This document shows positions 15,857-23,340 of a stretch of DNA of 64,000 nucleotides, piece after piece. The position numbers and the translations under genes were made by a program. The stretch covers positions 62,001 through 126,000 of the forward strand of contig NZ_LMSI01000004.1 of the NCBI RefSeq assembly GCF_001428075.1, read 5' to 3'. The notes under the pieces were generated by a model. It was not told the DNA's origin, did not search any database, and saw only the letters and a program-made list of their open reading frames with translations. Every line of letters starts with the position of its first letter. The stretch's first letter is position 1. Source of the stretch: Arthrobacter sp. Soil764. GTDB taxonomy: Bacteria > Actinomycetota > Actinomycetes > Actinomycetales > Micrococcaceae.

Positions 15857-17437
15857 TCAGAGCCTCTCGAGCTTGGTGTCGTTGGGGACTTTATAGTACG
15901 TGGACACATTGGTGGTGGCCTGGTTCTCAGTCTTGACCTCCACCTCACCCACCTTGACGTCGAACCCTGCCTCGTTCGTTGCGGTCATCACGGAGTTGAC
16001 CTGGATGGTGGCGGAGCCGGCCTCGTACAGCCGGGCCGCATCGCGGGCAGCGCCGGCCTCATTGCCCAGGGCAACATTGCGCAGGTAGCTGTCGATGACG
16101 GGCCGGTTTTCCGGTGAGTAGTCCACGTCGATTTTCACGGTGCCCTGGGTTCCGGCCGTTACGGTGGAATCGAACTTGGCGGCCTCAGATTTCACCCCCG
16201 AGGTCACGCCCTGGGCCACGGAGCCGTCCATGGATACGGAGACGGAATCGATGTTGTTGCCCTTGTCCAGGTTGACCTGCAGACCGCCCTTGCCGGAGGC
16301 TTCGAACACTCGGCCGTCCAGGTTGAGCTTGCCCTGCGCCGAGACCTCGCCGCTGGCTGTGGAGGTACCGTCCGTGAGGTTCCGCTCGTAGGCAAGGTCA
16401 AGCTTGGCCCCGCCGGATGCTGTCCCGGACTCGGCCGAGGCATCGAGCGAGAACGTTCCCTTGGCTTTGTCCGCCTGCCCGGTGGCGCCGTTGTCCTTCG
16501 CGGCATCGTTGATGGTGTCCAGGATGTACCCGGGCGGGTTGCCGGCCACGTCCTTGATCTCGCCGATGCTGTCCGGCGGAAGGTCGCGGTACATCTGTTT
16601 GCGCGCTGCCATGGCTTCCTCCACGCTGGCGAATGTGTACTCACGGGAGACCTCGCCCGTCAGCGTGGCCCCCGCCGTTCCGGTGGTGTCGTTGACGCCC
16701 AGGCCCATGTTTCCGTACACCTTCATGGTCGCGGAGCCGTCGGCGTTCTCCACCACTTCGGTCCCCACCTCGGCGCCGCCGTGGACCCAGGCCACCCGCG
16801 CCTCGATGGAGGCCTTGCCCGTCTCCGAATAAACCGGAATGTCAGCCCTGGCCAGTTCCTGCAGGTGCTGCTTGGCCAGTTGCTGCGCGGCCGCGGGAAT
16901 GCCGCCATCCATGCGCATCAGGTCCTCGGCGAACGGGCCGTCGCTGCCTTCGCCTTCAATCAGGTATTCCCGGTCGGCATCGGACAGGCCGGCCCACCAT
17001 TTTGCCTGCTCTTCCGGGGTAGCGCTAAGCATACGGTCCAACCCGGACTCCAGCTCCCGGCGGTGTTCGGCGGCTGCCCTGGCTGCTTCGGCTTTTTCCG
17101 CGAACCACTCCCTGGCCTGGCCGGCCAGCGAGGTCAGCCGGTCCCAGGTGCTGCTGCCGGAAGCGCCGGAACCGGCAGTGGACGCCTTTTCCTGTTCGTC
17201 GGCGTGCTTCAGCAGGATTTTTGAGTTCTCCCGCAGGCTGGCCACCACTTTGTCCAGGCTGGGCCGGTGGCTGGCGCTCCACTCCTGGCGGAAGCGTTCC
17301 CCGTCCCGGCCCTTCCACGGCGCCGACTGGATCTGGCTGTGCAGGGAGCCTGCCCGGCTGCTCAGCAGGGACGCTGCCTGGTCCGCCGCTTTGGCCAACG
17401 CCCGCAACTGGCTGACGTCTGCGCCGTAAAAAGTCAT
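15857..17437 (-). CDS. WXG100-domain protein with long beta-rich C-terminal region
   Basis: 526 residues. Residues 1-90 form an ESAT-6/WXG100-like helical hairpin with the W-x-G turn at 41-43 (WKG), flanked by VSQLRALAKAADQAASLL and DKVVASLRENSKILLKHADEQ. A helical linker follows to about residue 190. The remaining 330 residues contain repeating Gly/Ser/Thr/Asp beta-strand patterns (for example SATMKVYGNMGLGVN) with no recognised enzyme motif. WXG100 domains direct proteins to type VII secretion; no EssC/EccC or other secretion gene is nearby. The ATG at 17437 has GGGGGAAA upstream. Confidence 0.72.
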   Translation of the reverse strand: MTFYGADVSQLRALAKAADQAASLLSSRAGSLHSQIQSAPWKGRDGERFRQEWSASHRPSLDKVVASLRENSKILLKHADEQEKASTAGSGASGSSTWDRLTSLAGQAREWFAEKAEAARAAAEHRRELESGLDRMLSATPEEQAKWWAGLSDADREYLIEGEGSDGPFAEDLMRMDGGIPAAAQQLAKQHLQELARADIPVYSETGKASIEARVAWVHGGAEVGTEVVENADGSATMKVYGNMGLGVNDTTGTAGATLTGEVSREYTFASVEEAMAARKQMYRDLPPDSIGEIKDVAGNPPGYILDTINDAAKDNGATGQADKAKGTFSLDASAESGTASGGAKLDLAYERNLTDGTSTASGEVSAQGKLNLDGRVFEASGKGGLQVNLDKGNNIDSVSVSMDGSVAQGVTSGVKSEAAKFDSTVTAGTQGTVKIDVDYSPENRPVIDSYLRNVALGNEAGAARDAARLYEAGSATIQVNSVMTATNEAGFDVKVGEVEVKTENQATTNVSTYYKVPNDTKLERL

Positions 17438-17505
17438 GATTTCCCCCGGGAAAGAGTGCGATGCCTGTCAATCGCTGGTGCTTATGGTTGCACAGCTGAT
17501 GGAAC

Positions 17506-17535
17506 CCGGCGATGGGGATCCCTCCCCATCGCCGG
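17506..17535. repeat. Perfect 13-bp hairpin with TCCC loop
   Basis: The arms CCGGCGATGGGGA (17506-17518) and TCCCCATCGCCGG (17523-17535) are exact complements. It lies in the 240-bp divergent gap between the WXG100 gene and the DUF1206 gene, about 70 bp upstream of the former. It may be an operator, an RNA hairpin in one of the leaders, or an extragenic palindrome. Confidence 0.6.
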
Positions 17536-17677
17536 CGTCCGGTACCACCGCGGCTTTCGTGCCAGTTCCTCGAAGCACCGCCGGCCCCGCTGCGCGGGAC
17601 CCGTCCGACGTGCGACGATTGCGCTGTAAGAAGGGCACGCACAGCAGCGCACAACGCGCCTGTCCGAAGGAACAACA

Positions 17678-18508
17678 ATTAAAGAAGAACTGAAACAGGC
17701 CGTTGACAAGGCCGAGGACGTCACCAATTCACGCGTCCTTGAGGTCTTTGCCCGGTCCGGATTCGCCGCCAGCGGCATCCTGCACCTGCTGCTGGGTGCC
17801 ATTTCCATCCGCCTTGCCATGGGCGGCACGGGCCATGCCGATTTCAGTGGCGCGGTGGCGGAACTGGCCACCATGCCAGTTGGGCCGTTCCTGCTTTGGG
17901 GAAGCTTCGCGGCCTGCGCCGCGCTGTCGCTCTGGCAGGCAGGCGATGCCATCTTCGACTTCAACCACCAGGCCACAAAGAAGAAGATCAAGAACAAGGC
18001 CAAGGCCGCGCTGCAGGCGATCGTCTACGCCGTCCTGGCCCTGACCCTGTGGCATTTCGCCATGGGCACCGGCTCGGGTGACGACAACCGGAAGGCCGCC
18101 AGCGACTTCACCATTTCCATGATGGAGGCCCCGGGCGGGGTGGCGCTGCTCGTCCTGATCGGAGTGGCAGTGGCAGTCACGGGCGTGGTGTACGGCATCC
18201 GGGGACCGAAGAAATCGTTCGAGAAGCAGTTGCGGATGCCTGCCCCCGGCCCGGCCCGGACAGCGGTAACGGCCCTGGGCGTAGCGGGCTATCTTGCCAA
18301 GGGAACAGTGCTGCTGCTGGCCGGGCTGCTCATCGCCATCGCCACACTCAAGGAACACCCGGAGGATTCCACCGGTCTGGACGGCGGTCTGCGGGCGCTT
18401 CGCGACCAGCCGCTGGGGCCCTGGCTCCTGGCTGCGGTGGGCGCAGGCCTCATCTGCTACGGCGCCTACATGATCATGCGCGCGCGGCTGGCCAAAATGA
18501 CCAGGTAA
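17678..18508 (+). CDS. DUF1206 membrane protein with apparent ATT start
   Basis: About 276 residues, three repeated two-helix DUF1206 units: RSGFAASGILHLLLGAISI, AIVYAVLALTLWHF and ALGVAGYLAKGTVLLLAG begin the repeats. Function unknown; found widely in Actinobacteria and Proteobacteria. The frame is open only from 17630 and has no ATG, GTG or TTG until ATG 17819, which would delete the first repeat. ATT at 17678 follows GAAGGA at 6 bases and gives IKEELKQAVDKAED, a natural N-terminus. A non-canonical AUU start or an ATG-to-ATT base change is therefore inferred. Confidence 0.78.
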   Translation: MKEELKQAVDKAEDVTNSRVLEVFARSGFAASGILHLLLGAISIRLAMGGTGHADFSGAVAELATMPVGPFLLWGSFAACAALSLWQAGDAIFDFNHQATKKKIKNKAKAALQAIVYAVLALTLWHFAMGTGSGDDNRKAASDFTISMMEAPGGVALLVLIGVAVAVTGVVYGIRGPKKSFEKQLRMPAPGPARTAVTALGVAGYLAKGTVLLLAGLLIAIATLKEHPEDSTGLDGGLRALRDQPLGPWLLAAVGAGLICYGAYMIMRARLAKMTR

Positions 18509-18535
18509 CCCGCGGCAGCGTGGTTAGGTTGAACC

Positions 18536-19015
18536 ATGCCCCAGGTACGTGCCGAACGTGTGATCCGCATCGACCCGGAGACGGCCTTTGCCTTCTCCCA
18601 GACCACCGGGAACTTCCGGCTCAAGTGGGACCCCTTCATTTCCGCCCAGGGCTTCCTTGACGGGGCGCAGGCGCCGGGAAAAGGCGTCCGCACCCGCACC
18701 AGGTCGCGGCTTGGCCTGGGCATGGTGAGCCAGTACGTCTCCTACGCACCGCCCCGCAACGTGGGCATGACCATGGTGTCCGGGCCGTGGTTCTTCACCA
18801 CCTTCGGCGGCGGCTGGCGTTTCAGCGCGGACGACGCCGGCACCCGGGCAGTCTGGAAATACACCTTTTCATGCCGCCCGGCCGTGCTGCGCCCACTCAT
18901 GGAGCGGATCGGCAGCCGGCTGCTGGGCTACGAGATCGAACGGCGGATTGAGGCCTTCGCCCGCGCCTGTGAGGACGAGGCCCTGGTGGCGGAGTTCAGG
19001 GCACTCAAACCCTAG
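18536..19015 (+). CDS. SRPBCC (polyketide cyclase/START-like) family protein
   Basis: 159 residues. A helix-grip pattern is seen: VRAERVIRIDPETAFAFSQ at the N-terminus, an internal sheet with WFFTTFGGGWRFS, and a long C-terminal helix IEAFARACEDE. These proteins bind hydrophobic small molecules in a deep cavity; the ligand is unknown. The ATG follows the DUF1206 stop by 27 bases, suggesting one transcript. The stop overlaps the convergent anti-sigma gene on CTAG (19012-19015). Confidence 0.78.
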   Translation: MPQVRAERVIRIDPETAFAFSQTTGNFRLKWDPFISAQGFLDGAQAPGKGVRTRTRSRLGLGMVSQYVSYAPPRNVGMTMVSGPWFFTTFGGGWRFSADDAGTRAVWKYTFSCRPAVLRPLMERIGSRLLGYEIERRIEAFARACEDEALVAEFRALKP

Positions 19016-19668
19016 GGAACCGTAATGACCGCTACGGAGCGCTGGGCGCCGTCGCGCAGTTCCACGCTGGAGATGCTGCCCAGCTGGAGGGGCGTCGCCC
19101 CGGTCACCTTGACCTTTCCGCTGGGTGTGGCCGTCCAGGCGCAGGCCCGGTCCTCTCCGCCGGCACGGTCGCGCACCCACAGGGAGAGGGTCCCTTCCGC
19201 GGGCAGGCTGCTACCGCTCACCGCAAGCTCGGTTCCCCACGTCTTCCGGGCCATGTCGATGTTGACCTGCAGCCCTCCTCCGGACGCTACCGAGTAGGTG
19301 GCGTCCGGCTGGGGCGGCCTGGCGAGCAGGGGGCCGGCGGCCAGTCCCACGGCAAGGCACGCAGCGGCAAGGGCGCCTGCCAGCGCCGCCCACCGCCGTC
19401 GCAACGTCCTGCGCCGGCGGGCCAGTTGGTCAAAAAGACGGGCGGGGACGCTGGTGTCCGGGGCGTCGCTGCCGCCGGGAACGGCTGTGAGCGCCACGGC
19501 GTCAGGGACGGGAAGGGCGTCCAACAGCATGGGTATTTTCTCCAGCTCCGCCAGCTCCTTCCGGCAGGCGCCGCAGTCCTGGAGGTGCGCCTCGAACAGG
19601 GTGAGGTCGGCAGGATCCAGGCCGCCCAGGACGTATGCCCCCAGCAGGTGGTGCGGGTTGGTGTTCAC
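19012..19668 (-). CDS. Anti-sigma factor with zinc-finger (zf-HC2) domain, RskA-like
   Basis: 218 residues. A cytoplasmic N-terminus with the His-x3-Cys-x2-Cys motif (HLQDCGACRKE) binds zinc and the partner sigma factor. A single membrane helix (WAALAGALAAACLAVGLAAG, near residue 100) follows, then an extracytoplasmic domain of about 90 residues. Regulated proteolysis of such factors releases the sigma factor. It starts with GTG at 19668, overlapping the sigma stop by four bases (GTGA), so the two are coupled. Confidence 0.88.
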   Translation of the reverse strand: MNTNPHHLLGAYVLGGLDPADLTLFEAHLQDCGACRKELAELEKIPMLLDALPVPDAVALTAVPGGSDAPDTSVPARLFDQLARRRRTLRRRWAALAGALAAACLAVGLAAGPLLARPPQPDATYSVASGGGLQVNIDMARKTWGTELAVSGSSLPAEGTLSLWVRDRAGGEDRACAWTATPSGKVKVTGATPLQLGSISSVELRDGAQRSVAVITVP

Positions 19669-20165
19669 CGTTCCACCCCCATTTCATCGAGGATGGTGCG
19701 CAGTGCCCTCAGCGCGTAGAAGGCGCGGGACTTGACCGTTCCGCTGGGGATGTTGAGCTGGACGGCTGCCTCGTTGACCGTGAACCGGCGGTAATGCAGG
19801 GCCACCAGGACGTCCCGGTGTTCCTTGCTCAGCCGCAGCAGCGCCTCCTCCATCAGGACCCGGTTGAGCATCCCGTCAACGCGGCCCATCACCTCTACGG
19901 GATCGGTCAGGCTGCTCTCCAGCGCCTCGGGCGGGCGGCGCTGGCTCCGGCGGTAGTTGTCGATCATGATGTTCCTGGCGGTGCGGTACAGATAACTGCG
20001 GAAGCTGCCGTTGATGTCAGGGGCATGCTGCCAGACGCGGAGCACGGTTTCCTGCACCACGTCCTCTGCCAGCTGCGGATCCCTGATGGCGCTGAGCACG
20101 AACCGCCGCAAGGCGCTCCCGTGGTCACGATAGATGGCCTCCACCACGTCGTCGTCGAGCGGCAT
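19665..20165 (-). CDS. ECF RNA polymerase sigma factor
   Basis: 166 residues. Region 2 reads AEDVVQETVLRVWQHA and YRTARNIMIDNYR (-10 recognition); region 4 is LNIPSGTVKSRAFYALRAL (-35 recognition helix). The ATG at 20165 is supported by GGAGGAG five bases upstream; the longer open frame upstream is antisense of the divergent promoter region. It directs RNA polymerase to its own and the neighbouring lipoprotein promoter (inferred from identical promoter boxes) and is held by the membrane anti-sigma factor encoded next. Confidence 0.92.
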   Translation of the reverse strand: MPLDDDVVEAIYRDHGSALRRFVLSAIRDPQLAEDVVQETVLRVWQHAPDINGSFRSYLYRTARNIMIDNYRRSQRRPPEALESSLTDPVEVMGRVDGMLNRVLMEEALLRLSKEHRDVLVALHYRRFTVNEAAVQLNIPSGTVKSRAFYALRALRTILDEMGVER

Positions 20166-20232
20166 GCCACTCCTCCCGTCCTGGCCCTGCGCACAGCGTG
20201 GAACGCCACGGCCTCCTGCGCTCCCGGCTGTT

Positions 20233-20260
20233 ACGACGTCCGGAAGCAGGAAACGGTTCA
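20233..20260 (-). promoter_or_regulatory. ECF-type promoter TGAACC-N16-CGTCGT for sigma/anti-sigma operon
   Basis: On the minus strand the -35 box TGAACC (20260-20255) and -10 box CGTCGT (20238-20233) are spaced by 16 bases. Transcription would begin near 20226, about 60 bases upstream of the sigma start codon. The same two boxes with the same spacing occur facing the other way at 20285-20312, which indicates autoregulation by this sigma factor. Confidence 0.72.
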
Positions 20261-20284
20261 ACCGGCAGCTCCACAGCGCACCTT

Positions 20285-20312
20285 TGAACCATTCTTTCCC
20301 GGGAAGCGTCGT
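20285..20312 (+). promoter_or_regulatory. ECF-type promoter TGAACC-N16-CGTCGT for lipoprotein gene
   Basis: The plus-strand boxes TGAACC (20285-20290) and CGTCGT (20307-20312), 16 bases apart, match the divergent sigma promoter exactly. Expected start near 20320 leaves a leader of about 80 bases before ATG 20402, which has AAGGAG upstream. Confidence 0.72.
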
Positions 20313-20401
20313 AGGGGTTAGCGTCCGGTGATTCGACGCCGGGTGCCCGCTCAAAGCATCAGCAATACACCAACCGGGAAAGTTCAGCCAAGGAGCACAC
20401 C

Positions 20402-20959
20402 ATGAAACACCATGTCGGGCCAGGCCTTGCCATCCTGGCCCTCGCGGCAGCCCTCTCCGCCTGCGGCACCAGCACCGGCACAACCCCGGCGGCCACCAGT
20501 CCGGCCCCGGGTACCACAAGCAGCGCGTCCACCGCGCCTGCCTCCTCCAGCACCGCTTCAGCCTCCGCGTCAGCAATGCAGCCAAGCGCCGCCGTCGACC
20601 TCAAAACAGCATCCTCATCAGCAGGCAACATTGTGGTGGACGCGAAGGGCATGAGCCTCTACTTCTTCACCAAGGACACCAAGGACTCCGGCACCAGCGC
20701 CTGCACCGGCTCCTGCCTGGTCCAATGGCCGCCGCTGACCACCACGTCGGGGTCACCTGCAGCAGAGGGCGTCACCGGGAAGCTGGGAACCATCACCACC
20801 CCTGACGGGAAGAAGCAGGTGACCTTGAACGGCATGCCCCTCTACTACTACGTCAAGGACACCAAGCCCGGAGACGTCCTGGGCCAGGGCGTCGGCGGCG
20901 TCTGGTACCTGTCGGATCCGTCCGGCGCGATGATCAAGCCGGCCGGCCAGGGCTATTAA
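20402..20959 (+). CDS. Secreted lipoprotein with two Lipoprotein_15 repeats
   Basis: 185 residues. A short signal peptide ends in a lipobox (LSACG), followed by a Ser/Thr/Ala/Pro-rich linker of about 50 residues that should span the cell wall. Two repeat units follow: GMSLYFFTKDTKDSGTSACT and GMPLYYYVKDTKPGD, each with the Y-x4-D pattern of PF03640. Cys pairs in the first repeat (ACTGSCLVQWP) suggest a disulfide or heme/metal site. Its promoter matches that of the divergent ECF sigma factor, so it is a likely envelope-stress target. Confidence 0.86.
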   Translation: MKHHVGPGLAILALAAALSACGTSTGTTPAATSPAPGTTSSASTAPASSSTASASASAMQPSAAVDLKTASSSAGNIVVDAKGMSLYFFTKDTKDSGTSACTGSCLVQWPPLTTTSGSPAAEGVTGKLGTITTPDGKKQVTLNGMPLYYYVKDTKPGDVLGQGVGGVWYLSDPSGAMIKPAGQGY

Positions 20960-20975
20960 GCCTGCCAGCCGCTGG

Positions 20976-21719
20976 CTACTTCAGGGGAACGTCCGGCACC
21001 TTGCCGGGAAGCGGGACTTCCGTGGGCACGGGAACGGGCAGCTTGGAGCCTTGTTCCAAGCCCTTCCTGACGTCCTCCGGAACATTGGCGGGCAGTGACT
21101 GTTCGGCATGTTCTTCCGCCGGTTTCCGGGCGGCGGCACCATGGCTGGGAGTGTTGCTCGGCAGGGCAGGAGTGTTCGACGGCGCCACCCCGGCGGGTGC
21201 CGAAGCCGGGGCAGGTACCGGCGGGACGGCGTCCGGGCCGCTCGTTGCCGGCGGCTGCGGCGCCGCGGGCCGGGGCGCGGGAACCTGCCCAGCGTCATGG
21301 CTGGTGGGTGCCATGGTGGATCCTGTCACGAACGAGGTGACGGCGTGGTTCAGCTGGCTGAAGGATTCGCGGAATCCCTGGTCGGAAGCGGCGGCAACAG
21401 CGCCGCCGGCCGCGAGCGACGCGGCTAGCGATAACGTGGTAAGCGTGACGCGGCGCTTGGCCTTGCGGCGTGCCGCAAGCTCATCGGCGGGCCGGCCGGC
21501 GGGAAGCACGGTGGTGGCAGCGGATTCTGCGGCAGGAAACACCGCGGTGGACGTCCCTGCCATCAACGCCGCGACTTCGGCGGAGGGCTCAGGGGTCTTT
21601 GCTGCCAGGGCACCCAGGTTGGCCAGGACGTGACGGAGCTGGCCGTCGTCGTCCATGCCTGCCTCCAGCAGGAGCTGGTCGATGGCCCCGTGGTTGCGGG
21701 ATCCTGCGGTGTCACCCAT
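20976..21719 (-). CDS. Membrane protein, probable anti-sigma-like partner of the downstream ECF system
   Basis: 247 residues. A cytoplasmic region (1-90) with many acidic residues precedes one membrane helix (VTLTTLSLAASLAAGGAVAAA), then a Pro/Ala-rich outer segment ending in PVPTEVPLPGKVPDVP. The topology and position (overlapping the sigma gene by eight bases) fit an anti-sigma factor, but the zinc-finger Cys/His motif is absent. No direct family is recognised. Confidence 0.65.
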   Translation of the reverse strand: MGDTAGSRNHGAIDQLLLEAGMDDDGQLRHVLANLGALAAKTPEPSAEVAALMAGTSTAVFPAAESAATTVLPAGRPADELAARRKAKRRVTLTTLSLAASLAAGGAVAAASDQGFRESFSQLNHAVTSFVTGSTMAPTSHDAGQVPAPRPAAPQPPATSGPDAVPPVPAPASAPAGVAPSNTPALPSNTPSHGAAARKPAEEHAEQSLPANVPEDVRKGLEQGSKLPVPVPTEVPLPGKVPDVPLK

Positions 21720-22275
21720 GATTCGCCTGGTTTCTTTTGAGTGTTTGGACCTTGAGGTTCTGCAGGGCGCGGCGCTGGAGCTGCTTGATGGCTCCGGCGC
21801 TCTTGCCCATGATGGCGGCCACCTGGTCGATGGACAGGTCCGCCACGACGCGCAGGGCCAGGACCTCCTGGTGTTCCTCGCTGAGGCCTTCGAGCATCGC
21901 CGCGGCTCCGCCGGTCAGTTCCACGGCGTGATCCTCCGCGGACGGGGAGGTGCGGCCGTCCTGCTGGGGTTCGTACGGTGTCAGCTGCGGCCTGCGCTCC
22001 AGCCGGCGGTAGTGGTCCACCATCCGGGCGTGCGCGATGGAAAAGATCAGGGACTTCGCACCCGCCAGGCCTCCGGTGAGGGTGCCGATCCTGGGGTAGA
22101 AGGCCAGGAAGACATCCTGGGTGACGGCTTCGGGGTCATCCAGTCCCCGTGCCCGGAGGTAGCCCTGCACGGGGCCCGCGAAGGTTCGATAGGCAGCGGC
22201 GAACAACGCGGCCGGATCCGTTCCGGCTGCGTTGTCGAATATGTCGATCTCTTCTTGGGTCAAAGTGTCTAGCAC
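21712..22275 (-). CDS. ECF RNA polymerase sigma factor (second system)
   Basis: About 187 residues. Region 2 includes DDPEAVTQDVFLAFYPRIG and SIAHARMVDHYRRLE; region 4 is LSIDQVAAIMGKSAGAIKQLQRRALQNLK. GTG at 22275 is preferred over ATG at 22290 because GGAGGAG then lies six bases upstream, whereas with the ATG it would be inside the coding sequence. The N-terminal 40 residues are longer and more acidic than in minimal ECF factors. It is probably paired with the membrane protein that overlaps its 3' end. Confidence 0.87.
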   Translation of the reverse strand: MLDTLTQEEIDIFDNAAGTDPAALFAAAYRTFAGPVQGYLRARGLDDPEAVTQDVFLAFYPRIGTLTGGLAGAKSLIFSIAHARMVDHYRRLERRPQLTPYEPQQDGRTSPSAEDHAVELTGGAAAMLEGLSEEHQEVLALRVVADLSIDQVAAIMGKSAGAIKQLQRRALQNLKVQTLKRNQANHG

Positions 22276-22417
22276 CAGCGGCTCCTCCATCCCGGGATCC
22301 GGCCTGCGCCTTGTCCCGGTTTCCGGTGCGGACTGTCAGTCCCCGCGGTCTTCCAGCTGCCTCGTTGCATGCCTGGCAGGGGTGCACGTCCACTGGCGTG
22401 CGACCCCGGCCGGCTGC

Positions 22418-22457
22418 CTGGACTGCGGCCGCAGCCATAGCGGCGGCCGCAGTCCAG
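22418..22457 (-). terminator. Perfect 15-bp hairpin after the PAVP-repeat protein gene
   Basis: Arms 22418-22432 and 22443-22457 are exact complements around a 10-base loop. It lies 15 bases downstream of the 22473-23180 stop codon on the minus strand. There is no T-run, so it would act as an L-shaped terminator or mRNA stabiliser. Confidence 0.6.
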
Positions 22458-22472
22458 ACTAGCCAATGTGCT

Positions 22473-23180
22473 TTAGCGGGTGGAAACCGACGGCGCGTGC
22501 ACGGTGTTGCCGCCCGCGGCGGGAACGGCAGGAACGGCAGGAACGGTGGTTTCACCGTCGACGCCCGGGACCGCCGGGACGGCAGGAACGGCGGGAGCGG
22601 ACGGAACCTCAGGCTTTTCAACCTCAACGGCAGCCGAACCCTTGGTTTCCGTGCTGGCCTTGGCAGCGGCGTCGGCCTTGGCCACGACGTCGGCGCAGTA
22701 GCTCTCGATGTTCGCGTCACCCTGGGCTGCGATCGACAGCGAGGAGAACGCCTTGGAGGACGCGTTCACGCCGCCGTGGGTGTAGGCGGTGCAGAGGCCC
22801 AGGGCTGCCGGACCGGCGGCGTCAACAGCGGTGTTGGCTGCCGCGGAGGCCGTTGCGTCGGCGGTGACCTTTTCGTCGGAGTCGTCAGCGGCGGCGGAAG
22901 CGGAGCCGGAGGCCTTGGCGGCGGCATCGGCGTCAGCGGTCTGCAGGGCGCCGGTCACGGCTTCGGTAGCGGTGGGAGCCGGGGTGGCCTGGGCGTCAGC
23001 GGCTGCTTCTGCTGCAAGCTTGGGGGCGGGAGCGCCGAAGAGTTCGTGGGCGGTCTGCTGGGCCTGGGTAGGAAGGACGCCCGACACGGCGGCGGCGCCG
23101 GTTCCTCCTACGGCCAGGGTTCCGGCGGCCAGGACTCCGGCGGCGACTTTGCTGGTGGCGAGAACGGTGAACATGGACAT
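22473..23180 (-). CDS. Secreted Ala-rich protein with PAVP repeats
   Basis: 235 residues, not assigned to a family. The N-terminus has a membrane or signal helix (VAAGVLAAGTLAVGGTGAAAV). The middle is very Ala/Asp-rich (ADADAAAKASGSASAAADD), then a short domain with two Cys (GLCTAYTHGG and IESYCADVVAKA) that probably form a disulfide. The C-terminus repeats PAVPAV four times. It is likely a wall-spanning exported protein. It lies upstream of the second ECF gene on the same strand, with its own ECF-type promoter at 23244-23271. Confidence 0.75.
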   Translation of the reverse strand: MSMFTVLATSKVAAGVLAAGTLAVGGTGAAAVSGVLPTQAQQTAHELFGAPAPKLAAEAAADAQATPAPTATEAVTGALQTADADAAAKASGSASAAADDSDEKVTADATASAAANTAVDAAGPAALGLCTAYTHGGVNASSKAFSSLSIAAQGDANIESYCADVVAKADAAAKASTETKGSAAVEVEKPEVPSAPAVPAVPAVPGVDGETTVPAVPAVPAAGGNTVHAPSVSTR

Positions 23181-23213
23181 CTAACTTCTCCAAACCTAGA
23201 CAACACATCAGAG

Positions 23214-23234
23214 TGGGTCCGCCGTGCGGACCCA
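23214..23234. repeat. 9-bp hairpin in leader of PAVP protein gene
   Basis: TGGGTCCGC and GCGGACCCA pair exactly around CGT. It lies between the predicted ECF-type promoter and the ATG at 23180, so it would be in the mRNA leader, about 35 bases before the start codon. A role in translation or mRNA stability is possible. Confidence 0.5.
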
Positions 23235-23243
23235 TCACGGACT

Positions 23244-23271
23244 ACATCGCCTGCGGTTGCGGAAAGGTTAC
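23244..23271 (-). promoter_or_regulatory. ECF-type promoter GTAACC-N16-CGATGT
   Basis: On the minus strand GTAACC (23271-23266) and CGATGT (23249-23244) are 16 bases apart, the standard ECF architecture. The -35 differs from that of the first sigma system (TGAACC), suggesting the second ECF factor or another one drives the PAVP protein gene. Confidence 0.5.
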
Positions 23272-23340
23272 GGGCGCCTGGAATTTTCTTTTTCTGCGCC
23301 CAAATCGCCGGAAATGTTCCGGATCGCCGGTACGTTCCGG

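Noticed and set aside
22530..22620. Apparent tandem DNA repeat
   Set aside because: It is the coding sequence of the PAVP repeats and a neighbouring similar stretch, not a separate element.
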